This document shows positions 9,919-18,451 of a stretch of 64,000 nucleotides of DNA, one piece after another; within the stretch, counting starts at the first letter, position 1; each line of letters begins with the position of its first letter. The stretch covers positions 3,720,001 to 3,784,000 of the forward strand of contig OY969790.1 of NCBI GenBank assembly GCA_963703125.1, given 5' to 3'. A model generated the notes under the pieces. It was not told where the DNA came from and did not search any database. It saw only the letters and a list, made by a program, of their open reading frames with translations. The position numbers and the translations under genes were made by a program. Origin of the DNA: MFD04716-140 sp963703125 (lineage in GTDB: Bacteria > Bacteroidota > Bacteroidia > Flavobacteriales > Flavobacteriaceae).

Positions 9919-10920
9919 TTATATAATCTTTACCAAAAGCTCTTTTAATAGATCTGCATCCGAAATGGAGTTGGATCCTACTCCCTTACCTTTGAGGTCC
10001 ATTTCCCTTAAAAAAGATATCGCTTGACTTACTTTTTTCATTGGAAAATTTTTTGCGGCAGTTTGAAACTCTCCAACAAAATAGGGGTTTATTCTTAAGG
10101 TGCTGGCTATATTTTTGGGTGAATGGTCACTTAGTCCATGATACTGTAACAGTTGGGAAAAAAAAGAGTGTAGCAGGGTAACTGTTAGCACAAAAGGATT
10201 GTCCTTTGGGTTTTGGGCAAAATAATTTATTATTTGAACTGCCTTTCGAATATTTCGTTCACCTATGGCTTTTTTAAGTTCAAAATTGTTGTAATCCTTA
10301 CTTATGCCTATGTGTATTTCAATATCCTCAGGCGATATTTCAGCACCTGGATTTAGGACAAGTTTAAGTTTATTGAGCTCATTGTCGATTTTGTTTAAGT
10401 CCGTCCCTAAGAATTCGACCAAAAGGATGGCCGCTTTGTGGGATATATTGAATCCTTTGGCGAGCAGATTTTTTCGGATCCAATCAGAAACTTGATTTTC
10501 GTAAAGCTTATTACTTTCAAAAAGTACACCTTTGGAATGAATCAGCTTACCTAGCTTTTTGCGCTTGTCAAGCTTTTTATATTTGTAGCATATGACTAAA
10601 ACCGTTGTTTCTTGTAAATTGTTGACATAAGATGATAGATTTTCAATTGTTCTTGAAAGGTGCTGCGCTTCTTTTACAATGATGACCTGCCTCTCTGCCA
10701 TCATTGGATATCGTTTCGCATTTGAAATGATTTCTTCAACGGAAGTATCTTTACCGTATAGCACCATTTGATTGAAACCCCTCTCCTCCTCGGTCAAAAC
10801 ATTTCCAGCGATGAAATCCGCAATTTTGTCAATGTAATAGGCCTCTTCCCCATGAAGAAAATAAATAGGTTTTATGTTCCCATTTCGAATGTCGTTTACA
10901 ACCTGTTTTACTTCGTCCAT
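9919..10920 (-). CDS. holA: DNA polymerase III subunit delta
   Basis: HolA is the clamp-loader delta subunit that opens the beta sliding clamp during replication. The 333-residue protein has the family's usual size and landmarks: YFLHGEEAYYIDKI near the N-terminus, RQVIIVKEAQHL near residue 75, and a C-terminal helical region with DLKGKG. Its ATG at 10920 lies 26 nt from the divergent ATG at 10947, so the promoters of the two genes must lie largely inside each other's coding sequence or share the gap. Confidence 0.93.
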   Translation of the reverse strand: MDEVKQVVNDIRNGNIKPIYFLHGEEAYYIDKIADFIAGNVLTEEERGFNQMVLYGKDTSVEEIISNAKRYPMMAERQVIIVKEAQHLSRTIENLSSYVNNLQETTVLVICYKYKKLDKRKKLGKLIHSKGVLFESNKLYENQVSDWIRKNLLAKGFNISHKAAILLVEFLGTDLNKIDNELNKLKLVLNPGAEISPEDIEIHIGISKDYNNFELKKAIGERNIRKAVQIINYFAQNPKDNPFVLTVTLLHSFFSQLLQYHGLSDHSPKNIASTLRINPYFVGEFQTAAKNFPMKKVSQAISFLREMDLKGKGVGSNSISDADLLKELLVKII

Positions 10921-10946
10921 TGAAAAAAAAACTTCAAATTTGTCCT

Positions 10947-11393
10947 ATGGAGCCCTTGAACTTTCCGACTTACCCATTTAGATTCAAAAATAGCGAAAAT
11001 AAAGTCCTTATTTTTGATGATATCCGTAAAAAGTTTGTCGTTTTACAGCCCGAAGAATGGGTTCGTCAGCATGTTGTGCAATTCTTAATTAGGGAAAAGA
11101 AATATCCCCAAAGCCATATCAATGTTGAAAAGCAATTGAGTTTAAACGGTCTTAAAAAAAGATATGATGTGGTAGTATTCAATTTAGATGGCAGTATAGA
11201 GATTTTAATTGAATGCAAAGCACCGGACATTAAGTTGACCCAAAATACATTTGATCAAATTGCGCGTTATAACATGCAGGTAAAGGCCACATTTATGATG
11301 GTTACCAATGGTTTGGACCACATTTATTGTAAAATGAACTTTGAGAAGGAAAAATATACCTTTTTGAATCATATTCCCGATTTTAGCCGTTAA
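10947..11393 (+). CDS. Orphan HsdR N-terminal-domain protein (PD-(D/E)XK nuclease fold)
   Basis: A 148-residue protein corresponding to the type I restriction enzyme R-subunit N-terminal domain alone (HSDR_N_2 type). The nuclease core is visible: YDVVVFN with the first Asp, then ILIECKAP giving the E-x-K pair, then a conserved TFDQIARYN helix. No helicase motor, HsdM or HsdS is present, so this is not a restriction system. The frame is open from a TTG at 10920, but the conserved MEPLNFPTYPFRFKN start at the ATG of 10947 is preferred. It sits divergent to holA, a pairing that suggests a replication or repair role (inference). Confidence 0.85.
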   Translation: MEPLNFPTYPFRFKNSENKVLIFDDIRKKFVVLQPEEWVRQHVVQFLIREKKYPQSHINVEKQLSLNGLKKRYDVVVFNLDGSIEILIECKAPDIKLTQNTFDQIARYNMQVKATFMMVTNGLDHIYCKMNFEKEKYTFLNHIPDFSR

Positions 11394-11405
11394 TTTACCA
11401 CCGCT

Positions 11406-12407
11406 TTGAAAATAGCCATTGTCATACTCAATTGGAATGGAGAGGTTTTACTTGAAAGCTACCTCCCATTGGTTGTTCAATTTTCGGACGATGCGGATAT
11501 TTATGTGGCTGACAATGCATCCTCCGATGGATCTGTAGAATTTGTTCGGAAAAATCACCCAACCGTAAAAATTATTCAGAATTCTGAAAATGGAGGATTT
11601 GCCAAGGGCTATAATGACGCTTTAAAATATGTGGATGCAGATGTCTACTGTTTATTGAATTCAGATGTTGAAGTGACAAAAGATTGGTTGAAACCCATAG
11701 AAAGTATTTTTGAGGAAAAACCGGAAGTTGCCATAATGCAACCTAAAGTATTGGATTTACTCCGAAGGGAATATTTTGAATATGCCGGTGCCGCTGGTGG
11801 CTTTATTGATCAATTGGGATATCCTTTCTGTCGGGGCAGAATTTTTCAGTCGTTGGAGAAAGATGAAGGACAGTATGATGATGCTCGCGAGATATTTTGG
11901 GCCACAGGGGCCTGTATGTTCGTAAGACCCGAAATATTCCATTCATTGGGAGGTTTTGATGAAGCGTATTTTGCGCATCAAGAAGAAGTTGACCTCTGTT
12001 GGAGGGCCAAAAATGAGGGCCATAAGATTTATTATACAGGTGCATCAAAAGTTTATCATTTAGGGGGATCGACTTTAAGTAACATGAACCCAAGAAAAAC
12101 CTACCTTAATTTTCGGAACTCCCTGTTTTCAATAACCAAAAATTTGCCAAGAAGAAAAGCTTTTACCATAATCTTAATACGATTGCTTCTAGATGGTGTT
12201 GCCGCATTTAGATTTGCATTTCAACTAAAGTATGACCATGTATGGGCTATATTAAGGGCCCATTTGAGCTTTTATAGGCAGTTTAGGAAAATGTACACCA
12301 AAAGGGAGAAAGCTAATTTTATCCTAAAATATTACGCTACAAAGTCCATTGTATGGTCGTATTTCGTACATCAAGTAAAGAAGTTTAACATTTTAGTAAA
12401 AGATTAA
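11406..12407 (+). CDS. Glycosyltransferase family 2
   Basis: A 333-residue GT-A fold glycosyltransferase. Visible motifs are VILNWNG at the N-terminus, VADNASSDGS near residue 35, an LLNSDVEV (DxD-like) segment near 80, and the acceptor-site GGFDEAYFAHQEEVDLCWR near 180-200. This arrangement is typical of rhamnosyl- or other sugar transferases acting on cell-surface polysaccharides, using a nucleotide sugar at the inner membrane face. The start is TTG at 11406, 12 nt after the preceding stop; no better ATG precedes the conserved KIAIVILNWNG strand. Probably co-transcribed with the HsdR_N gene. Confidence 0.9.
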   Translation: MKIAIVILNWNGEVLLESYLPLVVQFSDDADIYVADNASSDGSVEFVRKNHPTVKIIQNSENGGFAKGYNDALKYVDADVYCLLNSDVEVTKDWLKPIESIFEEKPEVAIMQPKVLDLLRREYFEYAGAAGGFIDQLGYPFCRGRIFQSLEKDEGQYDDAREIFWATGACMFVRPEIFHSLGGFDEAYFAHQEEVDLCWRAKNEGHKIYYTGASKVYHLGGSTLSNMNPRKTYLNFRNSLFSITKNLPRRKAFTIILIRLLLDGVAAFRFAFQLKYDHVWAILRAHLSFYRQFRKMYTKREKANFILKYYATKSIVWSYFVHQVKKFNILVKD

Positions 12408-12440
12408 CTAATTTTGGAAATCAGCGGATAGCTATTTATA

Positions 12441-12448
12441 TAGTTTTG
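12441..12448 (+). promoter_or_regulatory. -7 promoter element for the OmpA lipoprotein gene
   Basis: TAGTTTTG matches TAnnTTTG. A TTTG at 12413-12416 lies 24 nt upstream, slightly far for a -33 element. The ATG at 12499 is about 50 nt downstream. Confidence 0.55.
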
Positions 12449-12498
12449 TGCCTGATTTAGACCAAATTTTGAACAAATAACAAACAAAGTAATATAAC

Positions 12499-13350
12499 AT
12501 GAAAAAATTAATTTTAGGAGTTTTAAGTATTTCTTTATTATTATCCTCTTGCGTTTCTCAAAAAAAGTACGCAGATCTTGAGGCAAAACATAAAGAGGCC
12601 CAAGATTTGTTGAATTCTGCTACCGTTAAATTGAATAGCTGCCTTGAGGAAAAAGCCACTGCAAGTTCAAGGTTAAAAACTTTAGAGGATCAGAATGCCT
12701 TCTTAAAAGCGAATAATCAAGAATTGATAAACAATATGGGTAATCTTACCACATTGACAACAAAAGGAGCCCAAAACCTTGAAAAGTCTTTGGAAAGTCT
12801 TCAAGAAAAAGATTTGACCATACGTAAACTGCAAAACGCCATCACTCGTAGAGATTCGGTAAACCTTTCATTGGTTCAAAGTTTAAAGGGAGTTCTTGGA
12901 AACCTGGATGATCAAGATATTGAAATAAGTGTTGAAAAAGGGGTAGTTTTTGTTTCTATTTCAGATAAATTATTGTTTAGTAGCGGAAGTTACAACGTAA
13001 CAAGCAGGGCAAAAGAAATATTGGGCAAAGTTGCACAAGTTGTAAACAATAAACCTGATTTTGAGTTTATGGTTGAAGGCCATACTGATGATGTTCCATA
13101 TCGAAATGGCGTCTTACTGGACAACTGGGATTTAAGTACAAAAAGAGCAACTGCGGTAGTTCGTATTTTACAAAATGATTACAAAGTTGATCCCAAGCGT
13201 ATGACTGCTGCGGGAAGAGCGGAATATGTTCCCGTTTCACAAACTGAAAAATCCAAAAACAGAAGAACACGAATCGTTGTACTTCCTAAGATTGATCAAT
13301 TTTATAGCATGATTGAAGAAGGAATGAAAGATCCGGCTATCAATAAATAG
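12499..13350 (+). CDS. OmpA family lipoprotein
   Basis: A 283-residue outer-membrane-anchored peptidoglycan-binding protein. It has a lipoprotein signal peptide with the lipobox cysteine at residue 18 (LLLSSC), a coiled-coil stretch from about 25 to 125, and a C-terminal OmpA domain from about 140. The residues that contact diaminopimelate in OmpA domains are present: Asp in GHTDD and Arg in LSTKRA, followed by KNRRTRI. It probably tethers the outer membrane to the cell wall. A divergent paralogue lies at 23815-24591. Confidence 0.92.
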   Translation: MKKLILGVLSISLLLSSCVSQKKYADLEAKHKEAQDLLNSATVKLNSCLEEKATASSRLKTLEDQNAFLKANNQELINNMGNLTTLTTKGAQNLEKSLESLQEKDLTIRKLQNAITRRDSVNLSLVQSLKGVLGNLDDQDIEISVEKGVVFVSISDKLLFSSGSYNVTSRAKEILGKVAQVVNNKPDFEFMVEGHTDDVPYRNGVLLDNWDLSTKRATAVVRILQNDYKVDPKRMTAAGRAEYVPVSQTEKSKNRRTRIVVLPKIDQFYSMIEEGMKDPAINK

Positions 13351-13371
13351 AATTTATTGCTACAGATAAAG

Positions 13372-13401
13372 AACCGCATCTTTCAAGACTGCGGTTTTTT
13401 T
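13372..13401 (+). terminator. Rho-independent terminator after the OmpA gene
   Basis: AACCGCA at 13372-13378 pairs with TGCGGTT at 13390-13396 across an 11-nt loop and is followed by a run of T. It sits 22 nt after the stop codon. Confidence 0.8.
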
Positions 13402-13442
13402 ATTGGCATTTGCAGGTTTTCTTTTTTAGTAAAGGTTTATAG

Positions 13443-13450
13443 TACCTTTG
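13443..13450 (+). promoter_or_regulatory. -7 promoter element for the met-zincin gene
   Basis: TACCTTTG matches TAnnTTTG and lies 61 nt before the ATG at 13511. Its final TTG is also the first codon of an open extension of the frame, which argues against starting translation there. Confidence 0.55.
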
Positions 13451-13510
13451 AAATATCGGACCAATACAATACTTAAGACACTATTTAGTAAATTAAATCG
13501 TTTTTCAAGT

Positions 13511-16084
13511 ATGAAAATATTTTTTGGAGTATTAACGGCTTTACTTCTAGTAAGCTCTTGCGGAATAACAGGTTTAGCAAATCGTGCACAATCTAGAGGA
13601 AATGTGGACAATGGTGCCGTAGAAAAGTCAAAGGTGAAAACTTTTGATGATTTTATACCCAAAGAGAGCAATTCTCAAGAAGGTCTTTTCATTGTCCATC
13701 AAGTTGGTAGCAAATTTTACTTTGAAATTGCCGATAGCATTTTGAATCGTGAAATCCTGACCGTGACACGATTTGTGAAAACCCCAGCTGGTTCTGCTAA
13801 TTACGGAGGTGAAGAAATTGGTAAAAAAACAATTTTTTGGGAAAAGGGGCCACAGAATAATATATTTCTTAGAATTGGTACCCTCGTCAGTGTTGCAAAT
13901 GAGGAAGATGCCATTTCGCAGGCTGTTAACAATGCCAATATTACACCCATATTGGAAGCTTTTGATATCAAGGTCAGAAATGAAAAACACAAATCTTCCT
14001 TAATTGAGGTGACCGATTTTATTAACGGCGAAAACTCTTTGTTGACCCTAAATGATTCCCAAAAGGAAGAGTATCAACTTTCAACACTTGAAAAAGATAA
14101 ATCATACATAAAAAAAATAACATCATTTCCTATAAACACGGAAGTCTTAACAGTAAAAACCTACAAGGCCAGAACTTCCAGTAAAAGCAAAAAGCCATTG
14201 CCTGCGGCCATTTTATCGGGTGTTGTCACTCTAGAAATCAACAATTCGTTCATCTTGCTACCCAAAGAGCCTATGAAGAAAAGGATTTTTGACCCAAGAG
14301 TAGGTTATTTTGCAAGTTCCTATTTGGAATATGGCGATGATCAACAAAAAGTTGACAAGAATACTTTTATTCATCGTTGGAGATTGGAGCCAAAAAATGA
14401 GGATTTTGAGAAATGGCAAAATGGCGAGCTCGTTGAACCAAAGAAACCCATTGTTTTTTATATTGATCCTGCCACACCTAAAAAATGGCGTCCCTACTTG
14501 ATCCAGGGAATTAATGATTGGCAAAAGGCATTTGAACAGGCCGGATTTAAGAATGCAATAATAGGCAAAGAGTGGCCAATTGACGATCAATCAATGAGTC
14601 TGGAAGATGCCCGATTTTCGGTCTTGCGATATTTTGCTTCACCAAATAAGAATGCATATGGTCCCAATATCACCGATCCCAGAAGTGGCGAAATATTGGA
14701 AAGTCATATTGGCTGGTACCATAATCTGATGGACTTATTGCATAATTGGTATGCGGTTCAGGCAGGGGCGGTAGATCCCAGGGCTCAAAAAATGGAGTAT
14801 GATTCTGAATTAATGGGTGAATTGATTCGTTTCGTTTCTTCTCACGAAGTTGGTCATACATTGGGCCTAAGACATAATATGGGGGCCAGTTTCGCAACCC
14901 CTGTTGAGAAATTAAGAGATGCCAAATGGCTGGAAAAAAATGGGCACACTAGTTCTATAATGGATTATGCCCGATTCAATTATGTAGCACAGCCGCAAGA
15001 CAGCTTACCACCCAAGGATTTGATGCCAAGGATCGGAGATTATGATAAGTGGGCCATACAATGGGGGTATTCCAAAATTCCGGTTCTCACAGATAATTCA
15101 GATGAAAGGGAGGTAATGAACCAATGGGTGATGGATAGTATTACATCAAATCCAAGATTATGGTTCGGTGGTGAAGGTCGCGATTTTGACCCTCGGTCCC
15201 AAACCGAGGATTTAGGTGATAATGCAATGGTTGCAAGTACGTATGGAATTATGAACCTTCAACGAATTGTACCACAATTGACTGCATGGACGCAAGAGCG
15301 AAAAAGTGATGACTACTCTAATCTTGACGACCTATACGAAAGCTTGATGAAGCAGTATGAAAACTATCTGTTTCATGTAACTAAAAATATAGGCGGTATT
15401 TATGTGACCCCAAAAACCGTTGGTGAATCTGGGGAAGTCTATAGACCTGTGCCTAAAAAAACACAAAAAGAGGCCTTGGCCTTTTTGAACAACTATATTT
15501 TTAAAGAACCTAAATGGCTTGTAAATAATGATATTCTCAACCGTATTTCATCGCCCCAATCCAAAGAGCTGATTACCAAAACTATGGAAAGCATTGTTAT
15601 GAACCTTGTTGGTGGCAGTAGAATGAGCAGGATTACATTTGTTTCAGAAAGGTTCAACAATGAAGAAGTTTATACTCCCGAAGAATACCTTGATGATTTG
15701 AATCAATTGGTATGGGGAGAAATGAATGTATTTTATACCACTGGTTCATATCGAAGAAAATTGCAGAAAGCATATGTTTCCAATTTAATTTCGTTGTACA
15801 AACCAAATGAAGCGGAAGGCCTGGTGGGAGGAATTTTAGCTAAATTGTCCGAGGGTTATACGGTTAACACAGATGTACGATCATTGGCCCTTGATAATCT
15901 TACACGTATACAGAAGAAGATAAAAGGGACATTACCTGTAATTACCCACAGGATGACAAAAGCCCATTTACTTTACCTTCAAAGAGAAATAGAAGAGGTA
16001 ATAGGAGATGTCAAAGACCCTGGAAATCTTTTTATTCCGGCTAACCCTGATTTATCTATAGAAAAAGAGGACGAGGAGAATTAA
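13511..16084 (+). CDS. Zinc-dependent metalloprotease lipoprotein (met-zincin, DUF4953/DUF5117 type)
   Basis: An 857-residue cell-envelope metalloprotease. The N-terminus is a lipoprotein signal (MKIFFGVLTALLLVSSC, Cys17). A DUF5117-like region follows, then the catalytic domain with HEVGHTLGLRH, an extended HExxHxxGxxH zinc motif starting at His445, and a downstream SIMDYARFNY segment that supplies the Met-turn. The C-terminal third is the usual helical extension of this family. The frame is open to a TTG at 13448, but the ATG at 13511 gives a proper signal peptide and a leader after the promoter. Its stop overlaps the convergent threonylcarbamoyl-AMP synthase gene by 4 nt. Confidence 0.9.
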   Translation: MKIFFGVLTALLLVSSCGITGLANRAQSRGNVDNGAVEKSKVKTFDDFIPKESNSQEGLFIVHQVGSKFYFEIADSILNREILTVTRFVKTPAGSANYGGEEIGKKTIFWEKGPQNNIFLRIGTLVSVANEEDAISQAVNNANITPILEAFDIKVRNEKHKSSLIEVTDFINGENSLLTLNDSQKEEYQLSTLEKDKSYIKKITSFPINTEVLTVKTYKARTSSKSKKPLPAAILSGVVTLEINNSFILLPKEPMKKRIFDPRVGYFASSYLEYGDDQQKVDKNTFIHRWRLEPKNEDFEKWQNGELVEPKKPIVFYIDPATPKKWRPYLIQGINDWQKAFEQAGFKNAIIGKEWPIDDQSMSLEDARFSVLRYFASPNKNAYGPNITDPRSGEILESHIGWYHNLMDLLHNWYAVQAGAVDPRAQKMEYDSELMGELIRFVSSHEVGHTLGLRHNMGASFATPVEKLRDAKWLEKNGHTSSIMDYARFNYVAQPQDSLPPKDLMPRIGDYDKWAIQWGYSKIPVLTDNSDEREVMNQWVMDSITSNPRLWFGGEGRDFDPRSQTEDLGDNAMVASTYGIMNLQRIVPQLTAWTQERKSDDYSNLDDLYESLMKQYENYLFHVTKNIGGIYVTPKTVGESGEVYRPVPKKTQKEALAFLNNYIFKEPKWLVNNDILNRISSPQSKELITKTMESIVMNLVGGSRMSRITFVSERFNNEEVYTPEEYLDDLNQLVWGEMNVFYTTGSYRRKLQKAYVSNLISLYKPNEAEGLVGGILAKLSEGYTVNTDVRSLALDNLTRIQKKIKGTLPVITHRMTKAHLLYLQREIEEVIGDVKDPGNLFIPANPDLSIEKEDEEN

Positions 16085-16701
16085 AAAATATCCAAACTTC
16101 CTTTTCCTTCCCTAATAACAACAGGATTGCCATTTGAAAGGTCAATAACCGTGGATGCCATGTTGTCTCCATACCCCCCATCAATTACAACATCGACCAA
16201 GTTATGCCATTTTTCAAAAATAAGCTCTGGGTCTGTCGTATATTCGAGTAATTCATCTTCATCATGAATTGAAGTTGAAATAATAGGATGACCCAAACCT
16301 TCAACCAAGGCCTTGGCAATAGAGTTATCGGGCACACGAATACCAACCGTTTTTTTTCTTTTAAAATCTTTGGGTAAATTATTGTTTCCAGGTAGGATAA
16401 AGGTGTATGGTCCCGGAAGCGCCCTTTTCAGAATTTTAAATGTAGTTGTATCGATTTGGCGCACATAATCGGAAAGGTTGCTTAGGTCGGCACATATAAA
16501 GGACCAATTTGCCTTTTCAAGCTTTATACCCTTTATTCTTGCAATTCTTTCTAAGGCTCTGGTGTTTGTTATATCGCACCCCAAACCATAAACCGTATCC
16601 GTAGGGTAAATTACCAATCCTCCTTTTCGCAGTACTGTAATCACCTTGTTGATTTCCTTGGGATTCGGGTTTTCAGGGTAAATTTTAATAAACTCGGCCA
16701 T
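16081..16701 (-). CDS. L-threonylcarbamoyladenylate synthase
   Basis: A 206-residue YrdC/Sua5-domain enzyme that makes threonylcarbamoyl-AMP from threonine, bicarbonate and ATP for the t6A modification of ANN-decoding tRNAs. Family motifs are GGLVIYPTDTVYGLGCD near residue 30, the SFICADLSNLSDY segment, and PGPYTFILP near 90. It lacks the extra C-terminal Sua5 domain, so it is the short YrdC-like form with a small tail. The stop overlaps the convergent metalloprotease stop. A near-consensus -7 element (one base short) lies in the 50-nt divergent gap. Confidence 0.93.
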   Translation of the reverse strand: MAEFIKIYPENPNPKEINKVITVLRKGGLVIYPTDTVYGLGCDITNTRALERIARIKGIKLEKANWSFICADLSNLSDYVRQIDTTTFKILKRALPGPYTFILPGNNNLPKDFKRKKTVGIRVPDNSIAKALVEGLGHPIISTSIHDEDELLEYTTDPELIFEKWHNLVDVVIDGGYGDNMASTVIDLSNGNPVVIREGKGSLDIF

Positions 16702-16751
16702 ACCAATTAAGCACTAAAAGCGTTTATACAAAATACATAGAATTCTTTCTT

Positions 16752-17600
16752 ATGCAAAGCCTTGGTCGTATTATTGTCCTTTTTTGTTTGGTACTTTTCT
16801 ATTTTGGATGTGCAACAGATCAAATGCAATCAGAAATATATGATCCAAAAGAATTTAAGGCTTTGACCAATGTAATCTACGGAAATGACCCAAAACAGAC
16901 ATATGATATTTATTTGCCTAAAAATAGGGGTTTAGCAACGAAAACTATGATTTTGATTCATGGCGGAGGGTGGAATGAGGGTGACAAAAGTGATATGACA
17001 GGATTCAAGGATTTTATAAATGAACAATTGCCTGATCTGGCCATTGTAAATATTAATTATCGATTGGCGACTGCTGACAATTCGCCATACCCAATGCAGA
17101 TCAACGATATATCCTCAGTAATAAATGACCTTAAATCAAAGCAAAATGAATATCAAATTGGCTCGGAACTCGGTTTCATGGGTGTTAGTGCCGGGGGGCA
17201 TCTCTCCCTTTTATGGAGTTATGCCTTTGATAACAGAAGTCAAGTGAAAATGGTATGTAGCATAGTGGGACCCACTAATTTGGCGGATGAATCTTATTTG
17301 AACTCCGAAAATGTGGAATTACAAAACTTAATTTTTCAATTTGGTACGGACTTAGAATTATTAAAGGAAGTGAGCCCCTTATATAATGTAAAATCATCCT
17401 CCCCTCCTACTATTTTATTTTATGGAGGCCAAGACCCTTTGATTCCAAACTCCCAAGGAATAGATTTGGATTCTAAGTTGACAGAATTAAATGTTACCCA
17501 TGAATTTACACTCTATCCCAATGGAGGTCACGGTTGGATAGGGCCTGATTTATTGGATACATCAATAAAGTTGAGGGCATTTATCGAAACTTATTTGTAA
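16752..17600 (+). CDS. Alpha/beta hydrolase (esterase/BD-FAE-like), lipoprotein
   Basis: A 282-residue secreted or lipid-anchored esterase-like enzyme. The signal peptide ends in a lipobox-like FYFGC (Cys20). Catalytic features are the oxyanion motif HGGGW, the nucleophile elbow GVSAGG, an Asp in GGQDPLIP and the His in GGHGW. This pattern fits carboxylesterases of the alpha/beta-hydrolase-3 and BD-FAE groups, which act on small acyl or acetylated sugar substrates; the substrate is unknown. It is divergent from the threonylcarbamoyl-AMP synthase gene. Confidence 0.85.
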   Translation: MQSLGRIIVLFCLVLFYFGCATDQMQSEIYDPKEFKALTNVIYGNDPKQTYDIYLPKNRGLATKTMILIHGGGWNEGDKSDMTGFKDFINEQLPDLAIVNINYRLATADNSPYPMQINDISSVINDLKSKQNEYQIGSELGFMGVSAGGHLSLLWSYAFDNRSQVKMVCSIVGPTNLADESYLNSENVELQNLIFQFGTDLELLKEVSPLYNVKSSSPPTILFYGGQDPLIPNSQGIDLDSKLTELNVTHEFTLYPNGGHGWIGPDLLDTSIKLRAFIETYL

Positions 17601-17752
17601 AAGGCAAGACATTTTTTTTGACTTATATAATTTAGTTACTTTTACCATATTAGAATATCTTCCTAACATATAGCCTAGCAGAAAAGCAATCAGCATCTGG
17701 TTTTAAGCACCATGTCTTATAAATTGGTGCAGAATTTGTATTCCATAAAATA

Positions 17753-17760
17753 TATCTTTG
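17753..17760 (+). promoter_or_regulatory. -7-like element directly before the NAD(P)-binding protein start
   Basis: TATCTTTG matches TAnnTTTG but ends only 2 nt before the ATG at 17763, so transcription would begin at or near the start codon (leaderless) if it is used. No TTG is found at the usual distance, so a chance match is possible. Confidence 0.35.
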
Positions 17761-17762
17761 AA

Positions 17763-18404
17763 ATGAAAAACAATGTAAAAATTGCAATAATAGGAGGTAC
17801 AGGAAAATCGGGCACCTATTTGGTTCGTGAGTTATTGAATAGAGGTTATAATTTGAAGGCACTCGTTAGAAATTCCGATAACCTTAAAACTAAAAGTCCA
17901 TTATTGGAAGTCATTCAAGGTAGTGTGGACAATCTGGAAACTGTGAAAGATTTAATCAGTGGTTGTACCGCCGTAATAAGTACTTTGGGCATGGGAATTC
18001 CGAGTAGTGAACCGACTATTTTCAGCACGGCAACCCGGAATATTCTTAGTGCCATGAATCAGCTTCACGTAAATCGTTATGTGGCTATAACGGGACTGAA
18101 TGTTGACACTCCCGACGATGAAAAAAGTCAGGATGTTCAATCAGCCACAAACTGGATGTACACAAATTACCCCATATCTACCGCCGATAGACAGATTGAA
18201 TATAGATTATTGACCGAAAGCGAGCTGGATTGGACATTGGTGCGACTTCCTTTAATTGAGTTGACGAATGAGTGCAGGGCAACAATGGTAAGCCTTAAAG
18301 ATTGCCCAGGGAATAAAGTAAGTGCTACAGATTTAGCACATTTTTTAATTGGGCAAATGGAGGATAAAACCTATTTAAAAAAAGCACCTTTTATTAGTAG
18401 TTAA
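17763..18404 (+). CDS. NAD(P)-binding protein, atypical short-chain dehydrogenase type
   Basis: A 213-residue Rossmann protein with the glycine-rich IGGTGKSGTYL motif near the N-terminus and the ALVRN strand that normally recognises NADP. It resembles flavin-reductase/NmrA-like and SDR_a5 proteins, which lack the classical YxxxK pair. The reaction is unknown. The frame extends upstream to an ATG at 17712, but the nucleotide-binding strand begins right after the ATG at 17763, which is preferred. Confidence 0.85.
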   Translation: MKNNVKIAIIGGTGKSGTYLVRELLNRGYNLKALVRNSDNLKTKSPLLEVIQGSVDNLETVKDLISGCTAVISTLGMGIPSSEPTIFSTATRNILSAMNQLHVNRYVAITGLNVDTPDDEKSQDVQSATNWMYTNYPISTADRQIEYRLLTESELDWTLVRLPLIELTNECRATMVSLKDCPGNKVSATDLAHFLIGQMEDKTYLKKAPFISS

Positions 18405-18410
18405 ATACAC

Positions 18411-18446
18411 AAACCTCCATACCATTAGGTTGTAGAGGTTTTATTT
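18411..18446. terminator. Stem-loop between convergent genes
   Basis: AAACCTC at 18411-18417 pairs with GAGGTTT at 18435-18441, followed by TATTTTC. It lies between the NAD(P)-binding gene (+) and the GH16 gene (-) and probably ends the former. Confidence 0.5.
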
Positions 18447-18451
18447 TCAAT

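Noticed and set aside
10947..11393. Type I restriction-modification system
   Set aside because: Only the HsdR N-terminal domain is present; no motor, HsdM or HsdS in the neighbourhood.
13628..13990. 120-residue minus-strand open frame
   Set aside because: Antisense to the met-zincin coding sequence, no recognisable domain, no promoter.
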